A stretch of 34,759 bases of DNA from an uncultured Acetobacteraceae bacterium (GTDB lineage: Bacteria > Pseudomonadota > Alphaproteobacteria > Acetobacterales > Acetobacteraceae), in assembly GCA_937873225.1 (NCBI GenBank), contig CALMVN010000239.1, positions 1-34,759 on the forward strand, written 5' to 3'. Position 1 is the first letter of the stretch. Each line of letters opens with the position of its first letter. The notes below the pieces were generated by a model. It was not told the DNA's origin and ran no database searches. It was given only the letters and a program-made list of their open reading frames with translations. Position numbers and translations under genes: made by a program. Below are positions 9,332 to 17,364 of the stretch, piece after piece.

Positions 9332-10099
9332 TCAGCCCTGCTGCTGGACGATCTTGTCGATTGCCGACTGCTGCCGCTGGTTCTCGCTTTCGACGAACTG
9401 CGAAACGAACCCGAAATCGCGCTGGGTCTGGATCATCTGCGTCAGCTCGTTGATCGGCTGGACGTTGCTGGTCTCGACCATCCCCTGGGCGACCTTCGGC
9501 TGCGCTGCCGGAGTGGTTCCGGCGGTGGCGCGGTAGAGCGTGCCGCCCTCCGGCACCAGCTGGTTGGGATCGTCGACGGTCACCACGCCGACCTGGCCGA
9601 CGGTTCCGTTCTCGGTCGAGATCGTGCCGTTGCCGGAAATGCGGATGTTCGTGTCCGACGGCGACAGCTGGAGCGGGCTGCCGTTCCTGTCCAGCAGCAG
9701 GTTTCCCGACGAGTCGGCGATGTGGCCGTCCGGCATCAACCCGAACTTGCCGGAACGGGTGAGACGGGGACCCGCGGACGTCGAGACGGTGAAGAAGCCC
9801 GAGCCGCTCAGCGCCATGTCGAGCGGGTTGCCGGTCTGGGTCAGGCTGCCGTCCTTCCGGTCGAGATAGGTCGCCCTGTCCTGGGTGTAGTGCAGCACGG
9901 CACCGCCGGCCGGCGCGTCCACGCCATGCTGCTGCGACAGGTAGTCGCTGAACAGCACGCGCTGCGCCTTGAAGCCGTCCGTGTTGGCGTTCGCGATGTT
10001 GTTCGCGATCACGTCCATGGTCCGCTGCTGGGTGTCGAGACGCGACAGCGCGATGTAGGTGGTGTTTTCCATCTGGGAACCCCGAAGACGCCGCATCAT
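9332..10099 (-). CDS. flgF: Flagellar basal-body rod protein FlgF
   Basis: 'MENTTYIALSRLDTQQRTMDVIANNIANANTDGFKAQRVLFSDYL', 'NVQPINELTQMIQTQRDFGFVSQFVESENQRQQSAIDKI'; likely start at the internal MENTTY. Confidence 0.92.
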   Translation of the reverse strand: MMRRLRGSQMENTTYIALSRLDTQQRTMDVIANNIANANTDGFKAQRVLFSDYLSQQHGVDAPAGGAVLHYTQDRATYLDRKDGSLTQTGNPLDMALSGSGFFTVSTSAGPRLTRSGKFGLMPDGHIADSSGNLLLDRNGSPLQLSPSDTNIRISGNGTISTENGTVGQVGVVTVDDPNQLVPEGGTLYRATAGTTPAAQPKVAQGMVETSNVQPINELTQMIQTQRDFGFVSQFVESENQRQQSAIDKIVQQQG

Positions 10100-10112
10100 C
10101 GGGCATGACAGC

Positions 10113-10127
10113 TTAACGGGCGGTTAA
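10113..10127. promoter_or_regulatory. CtrA-type binding site TTAA-N7-TTAA (box 1)
   Basis: TTAACGGGCGGTTAA, embedded in the perfect inverted repeat GCTTAAC-GGGCG-GTTAAGC; flgF/fliL divergent intergenic region. Confidence 0.7.
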
Positions 10128-10165
10128 GCCCGCCGCCGCATCGAGGGCGACCTTGTCCATCCCGC

Positions 10166-10180
10166 TTAAGCGCCCGTTAA
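10166..10180. promoter_or_regulatory. CtrA-type binding site TTAA-N7-TTAA (box 2)
   Basis: TTAAGCGCCCGTTAA, upstream of fliL; reverse complement TTAACGGGCGCTTAA is almost identical to box 1; 53 bp from box 1. Confidence 0.7.
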
Positions 10181-10235
10181 CCAGCGCGGCCCCATCATGC
10201 TCCAGGGCCAGAACGGTCCGGACAGGAGCGGGCGA

Positions 10236-10709
10236 ATGAGCAGCAAGGATGCGGCGGCAGGTCCCTCGGGCGGAGGAAAGAAGCGGGTCCTCATGATCGG
10301 TGCGGCGATGGCAGTGATCGCCCTGGCGGCCGGTCTCTGGTTCAGCGGCATCCTGAAGCATGCCCGTCGACAGGCAGCGCCGAAGGCGGTGGCGGCAGTC
10401 GAGGCGCCTGTGCTGATCGACCTGCCCGACATCGTCTCGAACCTCGACACCGGCGGCCATCGCGCCACCTTCATCAAGCTGCACGCGAAGATCCAGGTCG
10501 GTCATGCTGCCGAGGCCGCCGCGCTGCAGGCCGGGATGCCGCAGATCCTCGACATCTTCCAGTCCTACCTCAGGAGCACTCGTCCGGAGGAGCTGCGTGG
10601 CGGCGAGGGCACCTACCGTCTGCGCGAGGCGCTCATGAATCGCATCGACATGACGCTGCCACCCGTCCAGGTGACGGATCTGCTCTTTACCGAGATCCTC
10701 GTGCAATGA
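10236..10709 (+). CDS. fliL: Flagellar basal body-associated protein FliL
   Basis: N-terminal TM 'VLMIGAAMAVIALAAGLWFSG', 'LPDIVSNLDTGGHRATFIKLHAKIQV..LQAGMPQILDIFQSYLRSTRPEELRGGEGTYRLREALMNRI'. Confidence 0.93.
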   Translation: MSSKDAAAGPSGGGKKRVLMIGAAMAVIALAAGLWFSGILKHARRQAAPKAVAAVEAPVLIDLPDIVSNLDTGGHRATFIKLHAKIQVGHAAEAAALQAGMPQILDIFQSYLRSTRPEELRGGEGTYRLREALMNRIDMTLPPVQVTDLLFTEILVQ

Positions 10710-11806
10710 GCGGCATGAGCGGCAACCCGTCCGACGAGGACCTGGCGTCGGCCTGGGCATCCTCCATCGAGGACGAAGGCGGCGGCGCCCTGGACACCGA
10801 GGTGACCCCGGACGCCACGCGCATCCTGAACCAGGCCGAGATCGACAGCCTGCTCGGCTTCGACCACGGCGGCGCGGAGGACGTCGACAGCAACGGCATG
10901 CAGCGCATCATCAGCTCCGGGCTGATCTCGTACGAGCGCCTGCCGATGCTCGAGATCGTGTTCGACCGGCTGGTCCGCATCATGTCGACGTCCTTGCGCA
11001 ACTTCACCAACGACAACGTCGAGGTGTCGATCGACAACGTCGTCTCGCTCCGCTTCGGCGACTACCTCGACTCCGTGCCCCTGCCGGCGATGTTCGCGGT
11101 GTTCAAGGCCGAGGAATGGGAGAACTACGGCCTGATGGTGATCGACTCGGCGATGATCTACTCGATCGTCGACGTGCTGCTGGGCGGCAGGCGGGGCACG
11201 GCGGCGATGCGCATCGAGGGCCGGCCCTACACCACCATCGAGCGCACCCTGGTCGAGCGCCTGATCAGGGTGGTGCTGGCTGACCTGTCGTCGAGCTTCG
11301 ACCCGCTTTGCGCGATCACCTTCCGGTTCGAACGCTTGGAGGTCAACCCCCGGTTCGCGGCGATCTCCCGCCTGTCGAACGCCGCCGTGCTGGCGCGCAT
11401 GCACATCGACATGGAGGACCGGGGCGGACGGATGGACCTGGTGCTTCCCTATGCCACGCTGGAGCCGGTGCGCGAGCTTCTGCTGCAGCAGTTCATGGGC
11501 GAGAAGTTCGGTCGCGATGCGATCTGGGAGACCCACCTCGCCGAGGAGCTGTGGAACACGGAAGTCGACCTGGACGTCGTGCTCGACGAGCAGCCGATGC
11601 GCCTGTCCGACATCATCGGGCTCAAGCCCGGAAGCCACTTCATCCTGCGACAGGGCCGGGAAGCGCCGGTCCAGCTTCGCTGCGGCCAGGTGGTGCTGTT
11701 CGAAGGGCGCATCGGGCGCCGCAAGAACCGCGTGGCGGTCCGGATCGATCAGGTCGTCGGCAGGCTGCCTGGTACGACCGACCCGCTTGGATCGAGGAGA
11801 AGCTGA
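10706..11806 (+). CDS. fliM: Flagellar motor switch protein FliM
   Basis: N-terminal CheY-binding motif 'ILNQAEIDSLLGFD' and FliM core 'LPMLEIVFDRLVRIMSTSLRNFTNDNVEVSIDNV..RFGDYLDSVPLPAMFAVFKAEEW'. Confidence 0.96.
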   Translation: MSGMSGNPSDEDLASAWASSIEDEGGGALDTEVTPDATRILNQAEIDSLLGFDHGGAEDVDSNGMQRIISSGLISYERLPMLEIVFDRLVRIMSTSLRNFTNDNVEVSIDNVVSLRFGDYLDSVPLPAMFAVFKAEEWENYGLMVIDSAMIYSIVDVLLGGRRGTAAMRIEGRPYTTIERTLVERLIRVVLADLSSSFDPLCAITFRFERLEVNPRFAAISRLSNAAVLARMHIDMEDRGGRMDLVLPYATLEPVRELLLQQFMGEKFGRDAIWETHLAEELWNTEVDLDVVLDEQPMRLSDIIGLKPGSHFILRQGREAPVQLRCGQVVLFEGRIGRRKNRVAVRIDQVVGRLPGTTDPLGSRRS

Positions 11807-12300
11807 TGGTCGGCAGCAGCATGAGCGGGCCCGAGTGGCTGCTCGAGGTCGTCCTCATGGTCATGCTCGCGGCGACGATGTTCCACGCCCTGCGGCTGGA
11901 ACGCGCACTCGGCATGCTGCGCCGCGACCGCGCGGCGCTGGAGGAACTCGTCAACGGCTTCAACGACAGCACGCGACAGGCCGAGGAGGGCATCGAGCGG
12001 CTTCGCGCCGCCGCGGACGGTGCCGGTCGCCAGATCGCCCGTCACGTCGACCAGGCGCGCGGCCTCAAGAGCGATCTCGAGTTCCTCACGGCTCGCGGCG
12101 AGAAGGTGTGCGACCAGCTCGAGGGGATCGTGCGCAACCCCAAGCTGCCGGAGGTGCCGACCGTCGACCCGATGGCTCGGCTGCTCGCACCTGCCCCGTC
12201 CCTGAGCCTCGCCAGTCGCGGCGTCGCCGCCGACCACGATGCTCGTCCGCGCAGCCAGGCGGAAAAGGACCTGCTGCGCGCCCTCCGGTCTGGAAGGTAG
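11806..12300 (+). CDS. DUF6468-like flagellar-operon protein (single TM, coiled coil)
   Basis: MVGSSMSGPEWLLEVVLMVMLAATMFHALRLERALGMLRRDRAALEELVNGFNDSTRQAEEGIERL..; start overlaps fliM stop (TGATG). Confidence 0.8.
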   Translation: MVGSSMSGPEWLLEVVLMVMLAATMFHALRLERALGMLRRDRAALEELVNGFNDSTRQAEEGIERLRAAADGAGRQIARHVDQARGLKSDLEFLTARGEKVCDQLEGIVRNPKLPEVPTVDPMARLLAPAPSLSLASRGVAADHDARPRSQAEKDLLRALRSGR

Positions 12301-12302
12301 TC

Positions 12303-12989
12303 ATGCGCTCGTTCTCCTGGCACAAGCGTCTCCTGCCATTGACCATGACGGTGATGGCGCTGCTCTTCACGGAAAAGGCCGCCAGCCTGGCGCGCGAGGC
12401 GACGGCGCGGAGCCCGGCGCAGGTCGCTGCCGACGCCGGGCCCGCACCTGCAGCCGCTGCGCAGACAGCGCCACCCAGGCCTTCGCTGCCGTCGGCATCG
12501 GCCCCGGTGCAGCCGCCTCCCGCATCGTCGGCAGAACTGCAGCTCCTGCAGGACCTCCGCAAGCGCAGGCAGGCGCTCGACGAACGGGAGCGCCAGATCG
12601 ACCAGAAGGCGGATCTGGTGCAGGCGGCCGAGCTGAAGCTCCAGGCCAGGCTCGATGAGCTGACCGCCCTGCAGGCCCGGCTCGAACAGGTCGAGGACGA
12701 CCGGCGGAAGCGGAATGCCGCCAACTGGAGCGGCCTGGTCAAGACCTACGAGGACATGAAGCCGCGCGATGCAGCCGGCATCTTCAACGTGCTCGACATG
12801 AACGTGCTGCTCGAGGTGCTGGACCGGATGGACGAGCGTAAGGCCGCCGCCGTGCTGGCGGCCATGCTGCCGGAGCGGGCCAGGCTGGCGACGCAGATGC
12901 TCGCACAGAAGCGGCTTCACGCGGACACGGTCGAACCGCGGCCGGCAGCGGCGGTGCCGGTGGCCGTCGCCGCCGACCAGCACGGCTGA
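12303..12989 (+). CDS. MotE-like / MgtE N-domain-like flagellar protein
   Basis: Signal/TM N-terminus, coiled coil 'LRKRRQALDERERQIDQKADLVQAAELKLQARLDEL', 'YEDMKPRDAAGIFNVLDMNVLLEVLDRMDERKAAAVLAAMLPERARLATQML'. Confidence 0.82.
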   Translation: MRSFSWHKRLLPLTMTVMALLFTEKAASLAREATARSPAQVAADAGPAPAAAAQTAPPRPSLPSASAPVQPPPASSAELQLLQDLRKRRQALDERERQIDQKADLVQAAELKLQARLDELTALQARLEQVEDDRRKRNAANWSGLVKTYEDMKPRDAAGIFNVLDMNVLLEVLDRMDERKAAAVLAAMLPERARLATQMLAQKRLHADTVEPRPAAAVPVAVAADQHG

Positions 12990-13005
12990 GGGAGCAAGCA
13001 GGACG

Positions 13006-13119
13006 ATGCCTGTCGACCCACCGACGAACGCCCCGATCGCCGCCAACGACCGCATCGTCGAGCCGATCGAGGCTGGAACCTTCAAGCACAAGATCAAGGA
13101 AGCATCGTGTCATGCATGA
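13006..13119 (+). CDS. Candidate 37-aa small protein between motE-like and cheZ-like genes
   Basis: ATG..TGA MPVDPPTNAPIAANDRIVEPIEAGTFKHKIKEASCHA, stop overlaps the next ATG (13112); purine-rich GGGAG/AGGA upstream. Confidence 0.3.
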   Translation: MPVDPPTNAPIAANDRIVEPIEAGTFKHKIKEASCHA

Positions 13120-13732
13120 TCCGGTCAGCCTGCAGCGCAGGGTGGGGGAGTTCGAGGTCCGGTATCCGGATGCGAAGTCCGACGTCATAGCGGAGATCGT
13201 CGTCTCGATCCTGTCCAGCATGAGCGGCGACATGAGCGCGCGCGAGGCCGCCCTGCTGCACGAGATCGGGACCCTTGGCCAGGCGGTCGCGGATGCGAGG
13301 CTGGAGATCGCAGCCCTCAGGGTGGACGACATCACCATGAGCTACATCCCGTGCGCCACCGACGAGCTGGACGCCATCGTGGCGCACACCGCTGCGGCCA
13401 CCGAGTCGATCCTGGAGGTTTGCGAGACGCTCGACACCCTGGGTGCCGCAATGGACGGTGCGGCCGCGGCCAGTCTGCAGGACGCGACGGTCAAGATCTA
13501 CGAGGCGTGCAGCTTCCAGGACATCACCGGCCAGCGCATCACCAAGGTGGTGGCGACGCTGAAGACGATCGAGAGCACCATCGCGCGGATCGTCGACACC
13601 TTCGGCATCGCGCCTGCGCCGGCGGAGCCGAGCGGGCGCGTGCGGAAGGAGGGCCTCCTCAACGGGCCGCAACTGCCTGCCGCGGCCATGGACCAGTCGG
13701 ACATCGACAAGCTGCTGGCAAGCTTCGACTGA
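13112..13732 (+). CDS. cheZ: Protein phosphatase CheZ family (chemotaxis)
   Basis: 'YEACSFQDITGQRITKVVATLKTIE' CheZ-type active-site helix (F-QD-TGQ), C-terminal 'MDQSDIDKLLASFD' CheY-docking-like helix. Confidence 0.85.
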   Translation: MHDPVSLQRRVGEFEVRYPDAKSDVIAEIVVSILSSMSGDMSAREAALLHEIGTLGQAVADARLEIAALRVDDITMSYIPCATDELDAIVAHTAAATESILEVCETLDTLGAAMDGAAAASLQDATVKIYEACSFQDITGQRITKVVATLKTIESTIARIVDTFGIAPAPAEPSGRVRKEGLLNGPQLPAAAMDQSDIDKLLASFD

Positions 13733-16659
13733 TGCGCGTCACCTGCATCCTTTCGGTCGTCGCCGTCCTGGCGATCGCGTCGTCGGCTCGTGCCGCGGAC
13801 AAGGCCGTCGTCTCGGTCCGCTTCGGCACGCATGACCGCTTCGACCGGATCGTGGTGTCGGTTCCGGAGGACGTCCATTGTTCGGCCTCGCGACGCGACG
13901 ACGAGGAGGTGGTGCAGTTCGGCCAGGCCGTACAGGTCGACAGTTCCCCGATCGGCGTCAGGCCCGGCATCCTGTCGATCCGTCCGTCCACGGACGGGCT
14001 GACGATCCGGCTCAAGCCGGGCAGCGTCGTCCACACGATGCGGCTCGGCAGCCATCTCGTGCTCGACGTGCTGGCATCGGCGCAGCAGCATGCGCCCCAG
14101 CCCGTCGCCGACGCGGCAGCGGCCAGCGTCGCCAAGGCTCCCACCGGCAGCGTGCTGCCCGGTCTTCCCTCACCCATGGTCGCGGTTGTCGACCGGCCGG
14201 TCGGGCAGGCGGCCGGCATGATCGGCGGCGGCGGCCGTCTGGTCCCGCAGCCGCCGGCGACGCAGGCCGTCCCGGCGCCGCCACCGCCGCAGACGGTCCG
14301 GGAGCAGCCGTCCGGGCAACCGGATGCTAGCCCGGTGTCCATTGCCGCTGCGGTCGTGCCGGCGTCGAACGGCCAGGATGGCGGGTTGATGCTGCCGTTC
14401 GATCGCAAGGTGGGCGTTGCCGCCTTCCGGCGCGGCAACCGGGTTGTTGTCGTGTTCGACAGCAGCAGGCCGGTCGATCTGGCGCCGGTGGCAGGCGACC
14501 CGGTGTTCGGACGCGCGGCCTTCTCCCTGCTCGACAACGGCGCGATGCTCACCGTGCCGGTCGCGGCTGCGCAGCAGGTCACGCTGGCCCGAAAGCCGGA
14601 TGGCTGGCTCGTCGCGCTGGTCGCTGCGCATCGTGCCGACACCGAGATCCCCCTCGTGGCGTCCGGCAGAAGCGTCGAGCTTCCGGTGCCGGGAGCAGGC
14701 CACGTCGTGGTGGTGTCGGATCCGGATCGCGGAACGGATCTCCTGGTCGGCACCACGACGCAGGACGGACAGGCGATGACCATGGCCCGGCACGGGAGCG
14801 GCTACGTGCTGGGGCCGACCCTGCTCGGGGTGACGGTGGAACGCTTGTCGGACCAGCTCGACCTGCGCCCCGACGCGGCCGGCTTCCTGCTGACCGATCC
14901 GGACGGCGCGGACCTGCCGGGACGTGGATCGGGCGACTCGGCCGCCGGCTTCTCCCGCAGCCTCGACCTGGCCGACGCCGCGGTGCCCGAGCTGCAGCGC
15001 CGCTACCGGGCCGCCCTGGCCGATGCGGCCGCCGCACCGGTCGCCACCAGGCGCACGCCTCGTCTTGATGCCGCGGAAGCGGCGCTGGGCCTCGGCCTGG
15101 CCCGCGAGGCCGGTGTGCTGGCCCGCGTCGCGAGCCAGGACGCGCCCGGTCGGGAGAACGAGGCGCGCGCGGTGTTCCTCAAGGGCGCTGCGGCGGTTCT
15201 GACCGCTGATCCGGCCGCCAAGGACCTTCTTGCCGACCCGCGCATCGAGAACTCCGACGAGGTCGAGCTGTGGCGTGCCCTGGATCTCGCCCGTCGCGAG
15301 CCGGACAGTTCCGAAGCGGCCAGGACCATCGCGGCGCGCTTGAGGCTGCTGTGCTCGTATCCGCAGCCGCTGCGTCGGCAGATCCTCGGGAACGCGGCGC
15401 TCGCCCTCGTTTCGGCAGGTGGCCCGGCGGCAAGAAAGCTGGTCGCCGGGCTGAAGGGCGATGCCGAGGTCGGGCTGGCCCAGGCGATCGGAGCCGAGGA
15501 GCAGCTGGACGATGCCGGGTCGAACAAGTCGACCGCGAGCCGGCGTGCGCAGCTGCAGGCAGCCCTCGATCGTTTCGACAGGCTGGCAGCGGATCCCGAC
15601 CCGGCGGAGGCGGTGCGGGCGGTGGAGGAGGCGGTGCGGATCCGCCTCGACCGGCATCTGCTGACCCCGAAGGAGGCAGCGGATCGGCTCGATGTGGAAA
15701 CCCTGGACGCGCGCATGGCAGGACGGGAGCTGTCGCTCCGGCTGCAGGTGGCGAAGCTGCGCGCCCAACAATCCGACTGGCCGGCAGCCTTGTCGACCAT
15801 GCGCGACCTCATCCAGACGTTCCCGGACGAGGCCGACCGCCTGCGCGGCATCGCCGGCACCATGCTGGAGCAGATGGCGGCGCCGACGACCGGCAGCGCG
15901 CCTGCCTCGGCGGTCGACACGATGACGCAGCTGACCCTGCTGGAAGGCAACCAGGACCTCATCCCGGGCGGCGCGGCGGGTGCCAGGATCGCCATCGACC
16001 TGGCGACGCGGCTGGCCAGGCTGGATCTGCCTGACCGTGCCGCCGGTTTCCTGAACAAGGCGATCTCGCAGGCGGGTGCCGCCGACGACCGGGCGCGGCT
16101 CGGCCTGCAGCTGGCACAGCTCCAGCTCGACCAGAACGACGGGTCCGCCGCCCGGGCTGCGCTCGACGCCACCGAGGCTGCCGGTCTTCCGCCGGATCTC
16201 GGCACGTCGCGCGCCGTGCTGCGCGCGAAGATGCTCGCTTCGAAAGGCGATGCCGATGGCGCGCTGCGGGTTCTGGCGCCGTTGAACGGCGCGGACGCGG
16301 ATGACCTGCGCATCCAGGAGCTGGCGGCAAGGCATGACTGGACGGGCGAGGCGGATGCGCTGTCCCGGAAGCTTGCCTCGACGGTGTCGGTTTCGGGTCC
16401 GCTTGACGGTGCGGGCGAGGATCTGGTGCTTCGCCTGGCCGGTGCGGTCGCTCGTGGTGGTCAGCAGGAGGCACTGCAACGGCTGGAGACGCTGTGGTCG
16501 CCACGTTTTCCTGATCCAGCGCGACGCGACATGCTTCGCCTCCTCACCGCCTCGAAGGTCACTGCGGTCGGCGACCTGGCGCGCTCGGCCGACGACCTTG
16601 CCGCGACACGCCAGGCCTTGTCCGTCCTCCAGCCCGTGCACACCGGGAGCGGCAGCTAG
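13732..16659 (+). CDS. Large secreted protein with AMIN-like N-terminal segments and helical (TPR-like) repeats, in flagellar operon
   Basis: Signal peptide MRVTCILSVVAVLAIASSARA; 'VSVRFGTHDRFDRIVVSVPEDV..LTIRLKPGSVVHTMRLGSHLVLDVL' AMIN-like; C-terminal Ala/Leu helical repeats ('LDLPDRAAGFLNKAISQAGAADDRARLGLQLAQLQLDQNDGSAARAALDATEAAGL'); ATG overlaps cheZ TGA. Confidence 0.85.
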   Translation: MRVTCILSVVAVLAIASSARAADKAVVSVRFGTHDRFDRIVVSVPEDVHCSASRRDDEEVVQFGQAVQVDSSPIGVRPGILSIRPSTDGLTIRLKPGSVVHTMRLGSHLVLDVLASAQQHAPQPVADAAAASVAKAPTGSVLPGLPSPMVAVVDRPVGQAAGMIGGGGRLVPQPPATQAVPAPPPPQTVREQPSGQPDASPVSIAAAVVPASNGQDGGLMLPFDRKVGVAAFRRGNRVVVVFDSSRPVDLAPVAGDPVFGRAAFSLLDNGAMLTVPVAAAQQVTLARKPDGWLVALVAAHRADTEIPLVASGRSVELPVPGAGHVVVVSDPDRGTDLLVGTTTQDGQAMTMARHGSGYVLGPTLLGVTVERLSDQLDLRPDAAGFLLTDPDGADLPGRGSGDSAAGFSRSLDLADAAVPELQRRYRAALADAAAAPVATRRTPRLDAAEAALGLGLAREAGVLARVASQDAPGRENEARAVFLKGAAAVLTADPAAKDLLADPRIENSDEVELWRALDLARREPDSSEAARTIAARLRLLCSYPQPLRRQILGNAALALVSAGGPAARKLVAGLKGDAEVGLAQAIGAEEQLDDAGSNKSTASRRAQLQAALDRFDRLAADPDPAEAVRAVEEAVRIRLDRHLLTPKEAADRLDVETLDARMAGRELSLRLQVAKLRAQQSDWPAALSTMRDLIQTFPDEADRLRGIAGTMLEQMAAPTTGSAPASAVDTMTQLTLLEGNQDLIPGGAAGARIAIDLATRLARLDLPDRAAGFLNKAISQAGAADDRARLGLQLAQLQLDQNDGSAARAALDATEAAGLPPDLGTSRAVLRAKMLASKGDADGALRVLAPLNGADADDLRIQELAARHDWTGEADALSRKLASTVSVSGPLDGAGEDLVLRLAGAVARGGQQEALQRLETLWSPRFPDPARRDMLRLLTASKVTAVGDLARSADDLAATRQALSVLQPVHTGSGS

Positions 16660-16674
16660 ACGAAGGGAGGTTTT

Positions 16675-16791
16675 TTGGGCGGCCGCGGCATATTGGGCTT
16701 GCGCTGGGGGGCAGCAGGACCTATTTCCCGCCACCTTGGCCCAAGGGGGCGGTCCCGCCCAACAGGCTGTCTACTGGTTTGGGGGTACGTG
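16675..16791 (+). promoter_or_regulatory. Candidate structured 5' leader RNA of speD
   Basis: Nested stems TTGGGCGG(16675-16682)/CCGCCCAA(16755-16762), TTGGGC(16693-16698)/GCCCAA(16739-16744), GCTG(16703-16706)/CAGC(16712-16715); competing hairpin GGGCG(16747-16751)/CGCCC(16756-16760) and possible CCCAA/TTGGG pairing near the start codon. Confidence 0.45.
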
Positions 16792-17256
16792 ATGAACGCA
16801 CTTGCTCAACTGGGGATGGTCTCGGATCTTCCGAGCAATATCCAGATGTTCCATGTTCCTTCCGCTGGTTCCGCGGAAGAGGCCAAGGATTATTTCGTCG
16901 AGAAGGACGGCATGAGGTTTGCCGGAACGCATCTTCTCGTCGACCTGTGGGATGCCACCAACCTGGGCGATCCCGAGATGATCGACCGCGCTCTGTGCGA
17001 CGCGGCGGTTGCGGCCGGTGCGACGATCCTGCACAGCCATTTCCATCACTTCTCACCCAACGGCGGCGTGTCCGGCGTGGTGGTGCTGGCGGAAAGCCAC
17101 ATCTCGATCCACACCTGGCCGGAACGGGATTTCGCTGCGGTCGACATCTTCATGTGCGGCTCGTGCGATCCGCATCTGGCGATTCCGGTGATGCAGCGCA
17201 CGTTCCAGGCTGCACGCGTCGAGCTGGACGAGCAGCGACGCGGCCGGATCGGCTGA
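16792..17256 (+). CDS. speD: S-adenosylmethionine decarboxylase proenzyme
   Basis: 'GTHLLVDLWDATNLGDPEMIDRALCDAA..ILHSHFHHFSPNGGVSGVVVLAESHISIHTWPERDFAAVDIFMCG' with ESH pyruvoyl processing site. Confidence 0.96.
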   Translation: MNALAQLGMVSDLPSNIQMFHVPSAGSAEEAKDYFVEKDGMRFAGTHLLVDLWDATNLGDPEMIDRALCDAAVAAGATILHSHFHHFSPNGGVSGVVVLAESHISIHTWPERDFAAVDIFMCGSCDPHLAIPVMQRTFQAARVELDEQRRGRIG

Positions 17257-17282
17257 CCGGTTTCCTGCCCGGAAGTCGAGGA

Positions 17283-17306
17283 GGCCGGGTCGATCCCGGC
17301 CTTTTT
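17283..17306 (+). terminator. Intrinsic terminator after speD
   Basis: GGCCGGG(17283-17289)-TCGAT-CCCGGCC(17295-17301)-TTTTT(17302-17306). Confidence 0.88.
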
Positions 17307-17364
17307 CTTGAGCGTCACGCGACCGGATCGTTCCTCACGTGAGGCAGAACGGCGGATACCGGCC

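Noticed and set aside
16671-16676. T6 run as an intrinsic terminator of the fliL operon
   Set aside because: No GC hairpin immediately precedes it; the T-run more likely sits at the start of the speD leader structure.
14170-16734. 854-aa minus ORF antisense to the large AMIN/TPR gene
   Set aside because: Low-complexity R/G/Q-rich translation without recognisable domain; typical high-GC shadow of the coherent plus-strand protein.
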